Assembly: GCA_963755395.1 (NCBI GenBank) | Contig: CAVWJJ010000002.1 | Coordinates: 744,001-808,000 of the forward strand | DNA length: 64,000 nucleotides | Reading direction: 5' to 3' | Source of the DNA: DAHVFK01 sp963755395 | Lineage (GTDB): Bacteria; Pseudomonadota; Gammaproteobacteria; Burkholderiales; SG8-39 | Shown: in pieces, positions 17,765 through 26,362 of the stretch | Layout: the number at the start of each line of letters is the position of its first letter | How positions within the stretch are numbered: the stretch's first letter is position 1 | Translations under genes and position numbers: made by a program | Notes under the pieces: generated by a model | What the model was told of the DNA's origin: nothing | Databases searched by the model: none | The model's input: the letters and a program-made list of their open reading frames with translations, nothing else

Positions 17765-18742
17765 TTGAACCTCGCCATCCTCGACGATTACCAGCATCTC
17801 GCCCTGCAATCGGCCGACTGGGAGCGGCTGCGCCGGCGCGGCGTCGAGATCAGCGTGTTCCACGACGCGTTCGCTTCCGAGGAGGAAGCGGCCGCGCGGC
17901 TGGCGGCGTTCGAGATCGTGTGCCTGATGCGCGAGCGCACGCCGTTTGCGCGCAGCCTGGTCGAACGGCTGCCGAAACTGAAGCTGGTGACGCTGACCGG
18001 CGTGCGCTCGCCGAGCCTGGACGCGAATGCCTGCGCCGAGCGCGGCATTCCCGTGAGCCATACGCGCGGCGGCGACAGCGGCGCTTCGACCAGCGAGCTC
18101 GCCTGGGGGCTGATCATCGCCGCCGCGCGCGACCTCGCCAGGGCGGAGCGCGGCATGCGCGCGGGCGGCTGGCACGAGGGCGTCGCCGGCGGCATGGTGC
18201 TCGAAGGCCGGCGCCTGGGCCTGCTCGGGCTGGGCAAGCTCGGCGCGCGCATGGCGCGCGTCGGCGCCGCGTTCGGCATGCAGGTCGCCGCCTGGAGCCC
18301 GAACCTGACCCGCGAGCGCGCGGCGGCTGCCGGCGCGACCCTGCTCGGCAGGGACGAGCTGTTCGAGACTTCCGACGTGCTGAGCATCCACCTGGTGCTG
18401 GGCGAGCGCACGCGCGGCCTGGTCGGCGCGGCGGAACTCGCGCGCATGAAGCCGGGCTCGATCCTGGTCAACACCTCGCGCGGGCCGATCGTGGACGAAG
18501 CCGCGCTGCTTGCGGCGCTCGAGAGCGGCCGGCCCGGGCGCGCCGCGCTCGACGTGTACGATCGCGAGCCGCTGCCGGGGGATCATCCCCTGCGAAGCAT
18601 GGACAAGGTGACGCTTTCCCCGCATCTGGGCTACGTCAGCATGGACGTGCTGCGCGCGTTCTACGCCGACACGGTGGACAACGTCGAGGCCTGGCTCGAC
18701 GGCAGGCCGCTGCGCGTGCTCAACCCGGAGGCGCTGGCGTGA
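17765..18742 (+). CDS. D-2-hydroxyacid dehydrogenase family protein
   Basis: 325 residues beginning at a TTG codon (17765; MNLAILDDYQ). Rossmann motif LGLGKLGARMARVGAAFGM; the Arg-Glu-His catalytic set is present as NTSRGPIVDE, VYDREPLPGDHP and LSPHLGYV. It is related to phosphoglycerate, glyoxylate and hydroxypyruvate reductases, with substrate unknown. The stop overlaps the next gene's GTG start by 4 bases, so the two are translationally coupled. It probably reduces or oxidises a 2-oxo/2-hydroxy acid in the same pathway as the neighbouring BKACE and SDR. Confidence 0.9.
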   Translation: MNLAILDDYQHLALQSADWERLRRRGVEISVFHDAFASEEEAAARLAAFEIVCLMRERTPFARSLVERLPKLKLVTLTGVRSPSLDANACAERGIPVSHTRGGDSGASTSELAWGLIIAAARDLARAERGMRAGGWHEGVAGGMVLEGRRLGLLGLGKLGARMARVGAAFGMQVAAWSPNLTRERAAAAGATLLGRDELFETSDVLSIHLVLGERTRGLVGAAELARMKPGSILVNTSRGPIVDEAALLAALESGRPGRAALDVYDREPLPGDHPLRSMDKVTLSPHLGYVSMDVLRAFYADTVDNVEAWLDGRPLRVLNPEALA

Positions 18743-19374
18743 GCGCGACCCGGCTTTGCCTGGTGCGCCACGGCGAGACGGCGTGGAACGCGGAAGGCCG
18801 CGTTCAGGGCCAGCTCGACGTGCCGCTGAGCGAGGTCGGGCACGCGCAGGCGCGCGCGGTCGCGGCGGCGCTCGCCGGCGAGCGCTTCGACGCGATCTAC
18901 GCCAGCGACCTGGTGCGGGTGCGCCAGACCGCCGAGCCCGCGGCCGGGCGCCTGGGCCTGCCGGTCGCGCTCGACGCGGCGCTGCGCGAGCGCCACTACG
19001 GCATGTTCGAGCGCCACACCTATGTCGAGGTGCGCGAGCGCTATCCCACGGAGTACGCGCGCTTCCGCGACAAGGACCCCGATTTCGATTTCGGCAGCGG
19101 GGAGAGCCTCAAGGCGTTCGCTGCGCGCTCGCTGGCTTGCGTCGCCACGCTCGTCGAGCGCCACGCGGGCCGCAGCATCCTCGTCTTCACGCACGGCGGT
19201 GTGCTCGAGATGGTCTACCGCCGCGCCGTCGGCATGACGCTGTCGTCGCCGCGCGACTTCGAGATCCCGAACGCGGCGATCAACCGCGTCGAGGCGGGCC
19301 CGGGCGGCTGGCGCGTCGCCGCCTGGGCCGAAGTCGCGCACCTCGAGCGCGCGCTGGACGACCTGCCCGGATGA
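18739..19374 (+). CDS. Histidine phosphatase family protein
   Basis: 211 residues from a GTG at 18739. It has the phosphohistidine motif CLVRHGETAWN, the second catalytic region LRERHYGMFE, and FTHGGVLEM with the C-terminal His. These are the branch-1 features of phosphoglycerate-mutase-like phosphatases such as CobC/GpmB. The substrate is unknown. Its stop shares bases with the MipA start (ATGA), so three genes in a row are coupled by overlap. Confidence 0.9.
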   Translation: MSATRLCLVRHGETAWNAEGRVQGQLDVPLSEVGHAQARAVAAALAGERFDAIYASDLVRVRQTAEPAAGRLGLPVALDAALRERHYGMFERHTYVEVRERYPTEYARFRDKDPDFDFGSGESLKAFAARSLACVATLVERHAGRSILVFTHGGVLEMVYRRAVGMTLSSPRDFEIPNAAINRVEAGPGGWRVAAWAEVAHLERALDDLPG

Positions 19375-20747
19375 GGGCACGCCGCGCGAGCCTCGCTGCC
19401 GCCGCCTGCCTTTGGCTCGCGTCGGGCGGCGCCGCCGCCTCGAGCGACCCGCTGGTGGGGCTGCTTGCGGCCGACGGCGGCGCCGCGGCGGGCGCGGCCG
19501 TGAGCATGACGCGCTCGCCCTACGTCGACGGCGGCGTGCGCAACGACCTGGTTCCTCTGTACCTGTACGAGAACGAGCACTTCTACCTGCACGCCTACCG
19601 CATCGGGCTCAAGTTCGACCGCAGCGAGGGCGACGGCTTCGACCTGTTCCTCACCCATCGCTTTGAGGGTTATCCCTCCGACCGCGTCCCGGCGACCCTG
19701 GCGGGCATGGCCGAGCGCGGTCCCGGAATGGACGCCGGCGTCGGCTACGAGCGGCGCTTTGCCTGGGGTACGCTATTCGGCGAGGCGCTGCGCGACGTGA
19801 GCCACACCTCCGGCGGCAACGAGCTGCGCCTGGGCTACAACTACGACTGGCAGCGCGGGCGGCTGCGTCTGCGCCCCTACGTCATGGCTTCGCTGCGCAG
19901 TGCGCGGCTGAACGACTACTACTACGGCGTGCGCCCGGACGAGGCGACGCCCGCCCGCCCCGCCTACGCTGCCGGAGCCGGCTTCAACAACGAGATCGGG
20001 CTTTACGGCTCCTACCGCCTGACCGAGCGCTGGCGGTTGCTGGCAGGGGCCTCGGCGTCGCGCCTGTCGAGCGAGATCCGCGACAGCCCGATCGCCAGGG
20101 ACCGGATGGAAATCACGGCCATGGCGGGCGCGGCCTACGATTTCTCGCCGCAGCACGAAACCGCCGCGCGCGAGGGCAAGCCGCTGATCGTCAAGCTGCT
20201 GGTCGGAAAATCGACCGACTGCAACCTGATGCCGATCATGGGGCTGAGCTGCACGTCCACCGCCACCGTCGACCAGACCCGCGTGGCCGGAATCGAGATC
20301 GGGCGGCCGTTCGTGCAGCGGCTGAACGGCTGGCCGCTCGACTTCGTCGGCTACCTCGGGCTGCTGCGCCACGACGAGCGCGGCCTGCAGCCGGATTCCT
20401 GGGAATTCAACGCCTACGTCAAGGCCTACTGGTACGGCCTTCCCTGGAGCGACCGGGTTCGCACCCGGGTCGGTTTCGGCACCGGCCTGTCGTACGCGCA
20501 GCGCATTCCGTACGTCGAGGCGCGCGACCAGGCTAGGCGCGGCCGCGGCACCTCGCGCCTGCTGAACTACCTCGATCCGAGCATCGACGTCAGCCTCGGC
20601 GATCTGCTGGGCAGGCCCTCGCTGCGGGAGACCTACTTTGGCTTCGGCGTGACCCACCGCTCGGGGATCTTCGGCGGCTCGCAGCTGTTCGGCAACGTGG
20701 ACGGCGGCTCGAACTACATCTACACCTACGTCGAGTGGCCGATCTAG
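19371..20747 (+). CDS. MipA/OmpV-family outer membrane protein
   Basis: 458 residues from the ATG at 19371, the ATGA overlap with the phosphatase. A basic signal peptide (MRARRASLAAAACLWLASG) precedes a beta-rich region; YYYGVRPDEA and the preceding strands match MipA/OmpV. The second half (CNLMPIMGLSCTST, TRVAGIEIGRPFVQRLNGW, ending VEWPI) makes it longer than classical MipA of about 250 residues but similar to large betaproteobacterial members. It is probably a beta-barrel in the outer membrane, perhaps for uptake or scaffolding. Placement at the end of a catabolic run suggests, but does not prove, a solute-entry role. Confidence 0.85.
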   Translation: MRARRASLAAAACLWLASGGAAASSDPLVGLLAADGGAAAGAAVSMTRSPYVDGGVRNDLVPLYLYENEHFYLHAYRIGLKFDRSEGDGFDLFLTHRFEGYPSDRVPATLAGMAERGPGMDAGVGYERRFAWGTLFGEALRDVSHTSGGNELRLGYNYDWQRGRLRLRPYVMASLRSARLNDYYYGVRPDEATPARPAYAAGAGFNNEIGLYGSYRLTERWRLLAGASASRLSSEIRDSPIARDRMEITAMAGAAYDFSPQHETAAREGKPLIVKLLVGKSTDCNLMPIMGLSCTSTATVDQTRVAGIEIGRPFVQRLNGWPLDFVGYLGLLRHDERGLQPDSWEFNAYVKAYWYGLPWSDRVRTRVGFGTGLSYAQRIPYVEARDQARRGRGTSRLLNYLDPSIDVSLGDLLGRPSLRETYFGFGVTHRSGIFGGSQLFGNVDGGSNYIYTYVEWPI

Positions 20748-20751
20748 TGAC

Positions 20752-20779
20752 GCGGGGGTGAGAACCGCCTTACCCCCGC
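20752..20779. terminator. Possible bidirectional terminator hairpin
   Basis: GCGGGGGT (20752-20759) and ACCCCCGC (20772-20779) form a perfect 8-base stem with a 12-base loop, in the gap between two convergent genes (MipA ending at 20747 and the diguanylate cyclase ending at 20770). The right arm overlaps the cyclase stop codon. No T-run follows, so intrinsic termination would be weak. Confidence 0.4.
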
Positions 20780-21864
20780 ACCCCCTCCCCGGTCGGCGTC
20801 GCGGCGACGATGCTGTTCTTGCCCTGCTGCTTGGCCTGGTACATCGCGCGGTCCGCCTGCGCCACGATGCTGTCGAGATTGCGCCCGTCGACCGGGAAGC
20901 CGGCCACACCGATGCTGACGCTCGAATCGACGCGCGCGCCGCGCAAAGTGAGCGGGGTATCGATGACCTTGCGCCGGATGCGCTCGGCGACGTCCAGCGC
21001 GCCCTTGAGCGGGGTTTCGGGCAGCAGCACGATGAATTCGTCGCCGCCGTAGCGCGCCGAAATATCGGTGTAGCGCAGCTCGCCCTGGATGCACTGCGCG
21101 AGCTGGCGCAGCAGCTCGTTGCCGGTCTCGTGCCCGAGCGTGTCGTTGACCGTCTTCAGGTTGTCCGAGTCGATCATCAGCACCGTGGCGGGGCGCTCGT
21201 AGCGCAGCGCCTGGCCGAAGCTGCGGTCGGCGACGATCGCGAAGCCGCGCATGTTGTACAGCCCGGTCAGCTCGTCGGTCTCCGACAGCAGCTTCGCCTT
21301 GTTCAGCCCGTAGCGGATGTCGGCCGAGAACATGGTGGTGACGTAGGCCACCAGCACCACAGGCGCGAATCCGGCCGCGAGCGCACCCACCTCGGCCAGC
21401 GCGGGCAGCGCGCCCCCCGTCCAGCGCTCGCTGAGCGCCACGTAGCAGAGCGCGATGACCACGGTCTCGATCATGGTGACGGTCTTGCCCAGGCTGAGCG
21501 CGCTGGTGATCACCACCAGCAGGTAGGTGTTGATCAGCGGGCTCGCGATGCGGCCGGTGAACAGCAGCACCCAGGTGATGAACGCGAGCATCGCCACGGT
21601 CTCGATGCCGATCTTCCAGCGCGTCTCGGCGCGGTAGAAGTTCGTGTAGCGAAAGCTCATCACGAACGCGGCGAAGAAGAACAGCGCCGAGGAGATCGCG
21701 GGCTCGCTGTCGGCGGGCGGGCCGCCGAAGGTCAGGTACAGCAGCACCAGGATCAGCAGCAGCCACTCGATCTCGGCCACGGTGCGCGAGATGCCGCGCA
21801 GCTCCTCCTGCTCGATGCTGAGGATCGGCTGCCTCTTCTGGCTCAGCGGTTGAGTCGGCGCCAC
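20770..21864 (-). CDS. Membrane-bound diguanylate cyclase
   Basis: 364 residues. The N-terminal half has about five to six membrane helices (EWLLLILVLLYLTFG; SSALFFFAAFVMSF; LLVVITSALSLG; VALCYVAL; GFAPVVLVAYVTT), and the C-terminal 165 residues form a GGDEF domain with NTLGHETGNELL-type context and an intact ARYGGDEFIVLLPE. The inhibitory I-site RxxD is present as RYTD five residues before it. It should make c-di-GMP and be feedback-inhibited. The membrane part has no family name I can assign. It is convergent with MipA. Confidence 0.92.
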   Translation of the reverse strand: MAPTQPLSQKRQPILSIEQEELRGISRTVAEIEWLLLILVLLYLTFGGPPADSEPAISSALFFFAAFVMSFRYTNFYRAETRWKIGIETVAMLAFITWVLLFTGRIASPLINTYLLVVITSALSLGKTVTMIETVVIALCYVALSERWTGGALPALAEVGALAAGFAPVVLVAYVTTMFSADIRYGLNKAKLLSETDELTGLYNMRGFAIVADRSFGQALRYERPATVLMIDSDNLKTVNDTLGHETGNELLRQLAQCIQGELRYTDISARYGGDEFIVLLPETPLKGALDVAERIRRKVIDTPLTLRGARVDSSVSIGVAGFPVDGRNLDSIVAQADRAMYQAKQQGKNSIVAATPTGEGVRG

Positions 21865-21930
21865 CCTGATTCCCGTTCTTGTCGACGTTCAGCCGAACAG
21901 TAGCGGAGCGGGCCGCGCCCCGCAAGCGCG

Positions 21931-23202
21931 CTAGGCGTAGGAGGTGTAGAGCAGCAGCGCGACCGCGAGCGCCATGGTCGCCGTGGCGCCCCAGCCGAGC
22001 CACTTGAGGCGCTTGCTGACGACGAACGGGCCCATCGCCTCCGGGCGCGAGGCGAGCAGCATCATCACCGCCATGATCGGCACCGCGACCACGCCGTTGA
22101 TTACCGCGCTCCAGAACAGCGCCTTGATCGGGTCGATCGGGGCGAAATCGATCCCGGCGCCGATCACCGTCGCGGCCACGATGATGGCGTAGAAGCCGCG
22201 CGCTTCGAGCGGCTTGAGCGCCAGGCCCGAGCGCCACTCGAGGGTCTCGGCCACCGCGTAGGCCGCCGAGCCCGCCAGCACCGGGATCGCGAGCATGCCG
22301 GTGCCGATGATGCCGGCGGCGAACAGCGCGAAAGCGAATTCGCCCGCGATCGGGCGCAGGGCCTGCGCCGCCTGGGCTGAGTCCTGGATGTCGGTGATCC
22401 CCGCGCGGTGCAGCGTCACCGCGGTGGTGAGCATGATGAAGAAGGCTACCAGGTTGGAGAACCCCATGCCGAGGTAGGTGTCGACCTTGACCCGGTGCAG
22501 CTGCTCTCGCGCGCGCTCGAGCGCGAGCGGACCGCCGAAGCCGGCCGCGCGCTGCTCCTCGACCTCCTGCGACGCCTGCCAGAAGAACAGGTAGGGGCTG
22601 ATCGTGGTGCCGAACACCGCGAGCAGCACCAGCACATACTCGCGCTTCAGGCTGATGGTCGGAACGAGCGTGCCGACGAGCACCTCGCGCCACGGCACGT
22701 CGATCACGAACACGGTGCCGACGTAGGCGAACAGCGCGGTGACGAGCCATTTCAGCAGCGGCGCATAGCGCGGATAAGGCATGTTCACCTGCAGCAGCAC
22801 CGAGACCGCGCCGAACAGCGGCACGTAGACCAACGCCGGTCCGCCGACCAGCAGCCGCAGCGCCTCGCTCATGGCGCCGAGGTCGGCGGCGATGTTGATC
22901 GTGTTGGCGATCAGCAGCAGGATGATCATCGGCTGCAGCACCCAGTGCGGGTACAGGCGACGGATGTTGGCCGCGACGCCGTGCCCGGTGACCAGGCCGA
23001 TGCGGGCGCTGACCAGCTGGATGCCCACCATCAGCGGGTAGGTGAACAGCAGCGTCCACAGGGCGGCGAAGCCGAACTGGGCGCCGGCCTGCGAGTAAGT
23101 ACCGATCCCGCTCGGGTCGTCGTCGGCCGCGCCGGTGATCAGGCCTGGGCCGAGCTTGCGCAGCCAGAGCCGCAGCTCGGCAAGTCCGCGCGCCGGGGTC
23201 AT
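21931..23202 (-). CDS. Nramp-related divalent metal transporter
   Basis: 423 residues from the ATG at 23202, with about eleven membrane helices. Helix 1 has GAADDDPSGIGTYSQAG and helix 6 has FGTTISPYLFFWQASQEVEE. These align with the metal-binding DPGN (helix 1) and MPH (helix 6) regions of Nramp but are altered (DPSG; no methionine-histidine pair), so transition-metal selectivity may differ. The start overlaps the srkA stop by 4 bases, so the two are cotranslated. Confidence 0.88.
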   Translation of the reverse strand: MTPARGLAELRLWLRKLGPGLITGAADDDPSGIGTYSQAGAQFGFAALWTLLFTYPLMVGIQLVSARIGLVTGHGVAANIRRLYPHWVLQPMIILLLIANTINIAADLGAMSEALRLLVGGPALVYVPLFGAVSVLLQVNMPYPRYAPLLKWLVTALFAYVGTVFVIDVPWREVLVGTLVPTISLKREYVLVLLAVFGTTISPYLFFWQASQEVEEQRAAGFGGPLALERAREQLHRVKVDTYLGMGFSNLVAFFIMLTTAVTLHRAGITDIQDSAQAAQALRPIAGEFAFALFAAGIIGTGMLAIPVLAGSAAYAVAETLEWRSGLALKPLEARGFYAIIVAATVIGAGIDFAPIDPIKALFWSAVINGVVAVPIMAVMMLLASRPEAMGPFVVSKRLKWLGWGATATMALAVALLLYTSYA

Positions 23203-24185
23203 ATCCTGAGCGGCGGCTCGTCCATCAGCGCGACCTGCTCGCGCAGCTCGAGGATGCGGTCCTGCCAGTAGCGCTGGGTGTTGAACCAGGAAAACGCGGC
23301 GGGAAACGCCGGGTCGTCCCAGCGCCTGGCGATCCAGGCGGAATAATGCAGCAGGCGCAGCGTGCGCAGCGCCTCGAGCAGGTGCAGCTCGCGGCGGTCG
23401 AGCTCGCGGAAGCTTTCGTAGCCGGCCAGCACGTCGGCCAGGCTCGCGGCCATCTCCGCGCGCCCGCCCGGCAACAGCATCCACAGGTCCTGCATGGCGG
23501 GCCCCATGCGGCTGTCGTCGAAGTCGACGAAGTGCGGGCCGTCGTCGGTCCACAGCAGGTTGCCGGCGTGGCAGTCGCCGTGCAGCCGCAGCGCGGCGAC
23601 GCCGCCGGCGCGCTCGTAGCAGCGCCGCACGCCCTCGAGCGCGAGCGCGGCGACGCTGGTCCAGGCATCGAGCAGGTCAGGCGGAACGAAGCCGTGCGCG
23701 AGCAGCCAGTCGCGCGGCTCCAGGCCGAAGCTCTCGATGTCGAGCGCCGGGCGCGCGGCGAACGGCCGCAGCGCGCCCACGGCGTGGATGCGCCCGATGA
23801 AGCGGCCGATCCACTCCAGGGTCTTGCGGTCCTCGAGCTCGGGCGCGCGCCCGCCGCGGCGCGGGTAGACGGCGAAGCGGTAGCCGCCGAACTCGTGCAG
23901 CGTCGCCGCCGCGATCACAAGCGGCGCGACCACGGGGATCTCGCGCTCGGCCAGCTCGCGCACGAACGCGTGCTCCTCGAGAATCTGCGCGTCGCTCCAG
24001 CGCCCCGGGCGGTAGAACTTGGCCACCACCGGCGCGCCGTCCTCGATGCCTATCTGGTAGACGCGGTTCTCGTAGCTGTTGAGCGCGAGCTGGCGCCCGT
24101 CGCAACGCAGGCCGGTGCTCTCGATCGCGTCGAGCACCGCGTCGGGCGTAAGGCCGGCGTACGGGTGCGGATCATGTCTCGCCAT
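23199..24185 (-). CDS. srkA: SrkA/YihE-type stress-response kinase
   Basis: 328 residues of the aminoglycoside-phosphotransferase-like kinase fold. It begins HPYAGLTPDAVLDAIE and has ENRVYQIG, the lysine in VVAKFYRPGRWS, catalytic HGDCHAGNLLW and metal-binding VDFDDSRMGPAMQDLW, all matching SrkA. SrkA is a Ser/Thr kinase that protects E. coli from stress-induced death. Here it is in an overlapping pair with an Nramp-like transporter, unlike the dsbA neighbourhood of enterobacteria. Confidence 0.92.
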   Translation of the reverse strand: MARHDPHPYAGLTPDAVLDAIESTGLRCDGRQLALNSYENRVYQIGIEDGAPVVAKFYRPGRWSDAQILEEHAFVRELAEREIPVVAPLVIAAATLHEFGGYRFAVYPRRGGRAPELEDRKTLEWIGRFIGRIHAVGALRPFAARPALDIESFGLEPRDWLLAHGFVPPDLLDAWTSVAALALEGVRRCYERAGGVAALRLHGDCHAGNLLWTDDGPHFVDFDDSRMGPAMQDLWMLLPGGRAEMAASLADVLAGYESFRELDRRELHLLEALRTLRLLHYSAWIARRWDDPAFPAAFSWFNTQRYWQDRILELREQVALMDEPPLRI

Positions 24186-24328
24186 GCGCGCATTCTACGG
24201 GGCGCGCGCTGCCGCAAGGCTGGAGCAAGTATTGCAACAGTTGGTAAATGTTCTTGAGCCGCGGCTGCCTGCGGGATATCAATCGTCAACATGGGGATCG
24301 CTGCGGGGGTTCGCGGGTGAGCGACGGA

Positions 24329-24505
24329 ATGGATCTGCTCGAGATCGGCGTCATCATCGCCGTGATCGGGGTAGTGCTGTACTGGGTGGTCGTGCTCCCG
24401 GCGCGCGAAAAGAGAAGGCGCGAGCGCGAGCGCACGAACCAGACCCAATCGGGCCCCCACGAGCCCTGGGATCCGGACCTCACCAAGGGCAGGCGCAACC
24501 GCTAG
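24329..24505 (+). CDS. Small single-span membrane protein
   Basis: 58 residues from the ATG at 24329; a GTG four codons earlier (24317) is an alternative. One membrane helix (IGVIIAVIGVVLYWVVVLP) precedes a strongly basic stretch (AREKRRRERERT) and a short tail ending LTKGRRNR. The basic residues after the helix suggest a cytoplasmic tail. No homologue is recognised. Codon use looks like that of its neighbours, supporting a real gene. Confidence 0.6.
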   Translation: MDLLEIGVIIAVIGVVLYWVVVLPAREKRRRERERTNQTQSGPHEPWDPDLTKGRRNR

Positions 24506-24512
24506 CGCCGGC

Positions 24513-25061
24513 TCAAGTGTCTTTCGGCAGGAACGAGAGCGCCACCCCGTTGTTGCACCAGCGTTTGCCGGTCGGCGGCGGGCCGTCGCTGAAGACATGG
24601 CCCTGGTGGCCGCCGCAGCGCGCGCAGTGGTACTCGGTGCGCGGCCAGACCAGCCTGAAATCGCGCTTCGTTTCAAACGCGCCCGGAATGTGGGTGAAGA
24701 AGCTGGGCCAGCCGGTGCCGCTGTCGTACTTCATCTCCGAGCTGAATAGCGGGAGCCCGCAGCCCGCGCAAGCGAACACCCCGGGGCGCTTCTCGTGGTT
24801 GAGCGGGCTGCTGCCTGAGGGCTCGGTGCCCTCGTGACGCAGCACGTCGTACTGCGCGGCAGTGAGCCGCTGCTTCCACTGCGCGTCCGTCAGTTCCAGC
24901 CGGTCACTCGCCGCCGGCGGCTTGGCGCCGGCCGGAAGCAGCGCCTTCCAGTCGTTCTGAAGCTGCGTCACGCTGATATCTCCTTTCGGGGTTGAGGCGA
25001 GCGCGCGCGCGCCGAGCAGCGGCGCGGCCGCCAGGATGCCGAGAATGGTACGTCGTTGCAT
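24513..25061 (-). CDS. msrB: Exported peptide-methionine (R)-S-oxide reductase MsrB
   Basis: 182 residues from the ATG at 25061, after GAGGAGG. A twin-arginine-like leader (MQRRTILGILAAAPLLGARALA) indicates export. The MsrB domain follows: two zinc CxxC pairs (FACAGCG, HCARCGGHQGHVF), YDSGTGWPSFF, and the catalytic Cys in RWCNNGVALSF. It reduces methionine-R-sulfoxide in periplasmic proteins. The AT-rich gap upstream (containing TGTATATACG) is a plausible promoter shared with the divergent ABC ATPase. Confidence 0.92.
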   Translation of the reverse strand: MQRRTILGILAAAPLLGARALASTPKGDISVTQLQNDWKALLPAGAKPPAASDRLELTDAQWKQRLTAAQYDVLRHEGTEPSGSSPLNHEKRPGVFACAGCGLPLFSSEMKYDSGTGWPSFFTHIPGAFETKRDFRLVWPRTEYHCARCGGHQGHVFSDGPPPTGKRWCNNGVALSFLPKDT

Positions 25062-25164
25062 GCCGTCCTCCTCTTCTATGGTACAGAAGTGTATATACGT
25101 AGCGGGCTCGGCTGTGGATTGCCGCGCATGAGCTGCGGCGCCCGGCGGGGTTAAACTGCGCTTC

Positions 25165-25971
25165 ATGGCCGCGGACAACATCGTCGAAATCGAGGATCTG
25201 CACTTCGCCTACAACCAGCACGAGATCTTCAAGGGCCTGAGCCTGAAGATCCCGCGCGGCAAGGTGGTCGCGATCCTGGGCGCGAGCGGCTGCGGCAAGA
25301 CGACGCTGCTGAAATTGATCGGCGGGCAGCTGCGGCCTTCGCGTGGCCGGATCAAGGTCGACGGCAAGGTGGTGCACGAGCTCGGCACCGACGCGTTGTA
25401 CGCGCTGCGGCGCGAGATGGGGATGATGTTCCAGACCAGCGGCCTGTTCAGCGACCTGTCGGTGTACGAGAACATTGCCTTCCCGATCCGCGAGCACCAC
25501 GCGCTGCCCGAAGAGCTGATCCGCAAGCTGGTGCTGATGAAGCTGCAGGCGGTGGGGCTGCGCGGCGCGCAGGGCCTGATGCCGGCCGACCTGTCGGGCG
25601 GCATGTCGCGCCGCATCGCGCTTGCGCGCGCGATCGCCACCGACCCGATGCTGACCATGTACGACGAGCCCTTCGCCGGCCTCGATCCGATCACGCTCAA
25701 CGTGATCGCCGAGCTGGTGCGCAAGCTGAACGACGCCATCGGCACCACCTCGATCGTCGTCACCTACGACGTGAGCGAGACGCTCAAGGTGGTGGACTAT
25801 ATCTACGTCATCTCAGAGGGCGTGGTGGTCGGGGAAGGGACCCCCGAGGCGGTCGCGTCCTCGGAGGATCCCTATCTGAAGCAGTTCATGCACGCGCTCC
25901 CCGACGGCCCGGTGCGGTTCCACTTCCCCGCCAAGCCGCTCGACGCGGAGCTGCGCATCGGCTCCTCCTAG
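25165..25971 (+). CDS. MlaF-like ABC transporter ATP-binding protein (orphan)
   Basis: 268 residues. Walker A GASGCGKTT, Q-loop MMFQTSGLFSDLSVYEN, signature LSGGMSRR and Walker B MLTMYDEPFAGLD all match MlaF/Ttg2A-type ATPases for phospholipid transport between membranes. The switch (H-loop) position reads VVTYDVSE: tyrosine replaces the usual histidine. No mlaE permease, mlaD or mlaC is nearby, so its partner is elsewhere or it works unusually. It is convergent with the next gene, overlapping by 4 bases. Confidence 0.87.
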   Translation: MAADNIVEIEDLHFAYNQHEIFKGLSLKIPRGKVVAILGASGCGKTTLLKLIGGQLRPSRGRIKVDGKVVHELGTDALYALRREMGMMFQTSGLFSDLSVYENIAFPIREHHALPEELIRKLVLMKLQAVGLRGAQGLMPADLSGGMSRRIALARAIATDPMLTMYDEPFAGLDPITLNVIAELVRKLNDAIGTTSIVVTYDVSETLKVVDYIYVISEGVVVGEGTPEAVASSEDPYLKQFMHALPDGPVRFHFPAKPLDAELRIGSS

Positions 25972-26288
25972 TAGCGGCCGGCGTCGAGCTGGCTGCCGAT
26001 CACCGCGCCGGCGAGGGCGCCGGCGACCGTTCCCGCGCCCGCGGGGCGCGCGTAGCCGTAATACACCGGGGCAGGCGCAGGGCGCGCGTAGTAGACCGGC
26101 GCCGGCGGGGCGTAATAGACGCGCGCCGGCGCGCGGTACGCCACGACGCGTCGGTCGTCGCGGTCGTAACGGTCATGGCGCTCGTAGCGATCGCCACCGT
26201 GCCAATAGCCCGGGTCGGCGAAGGCCGGCGCGGCCGCGAGCAGCGAGCCGCCGATGAGCGCTGCAATGACGAGTTTGGTCGGTTTCAT
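25968..26288 (-). CDS. Small exported glycine-zipper protein
   Basis: 106 residues from the ATG at 26288, with AGGAG upstream. Signal peptide MKPTKLVIAALIGGSLLAAAPAFA, then a charged YERHDRYDRDDRR segment, Tyr/Pro-rich repeats (PAPVYYARPAPAPVYYG) and a C-terminal glycine-zipper helix (GTVAGALAGAVIGSQLD). This is the domain order of betaproteobacterial envelope proteins of unknown role. The shared CTGNAACCGAGTGTTAC element lies 74 bases upstream. Confidence 0.83.
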   Translation of the reverse strand: MKPTKLVIAALIGGSLLAAAPAFADPGYWHGGDRYERHDRYDRDDRRVVAYRAPARVYYAPPAPVYYARPAPAPVYYGYARPAGAGTVAGALAGAVIGSQLDAGRY

Positions 26289-26362
26289 GTTGTGCTCCTT
26301 TTTCGTTTGCGGCCCCAGCACTGCGGGCACGGGAGCATTGTCGACGCCATCCCGACGAGCGT

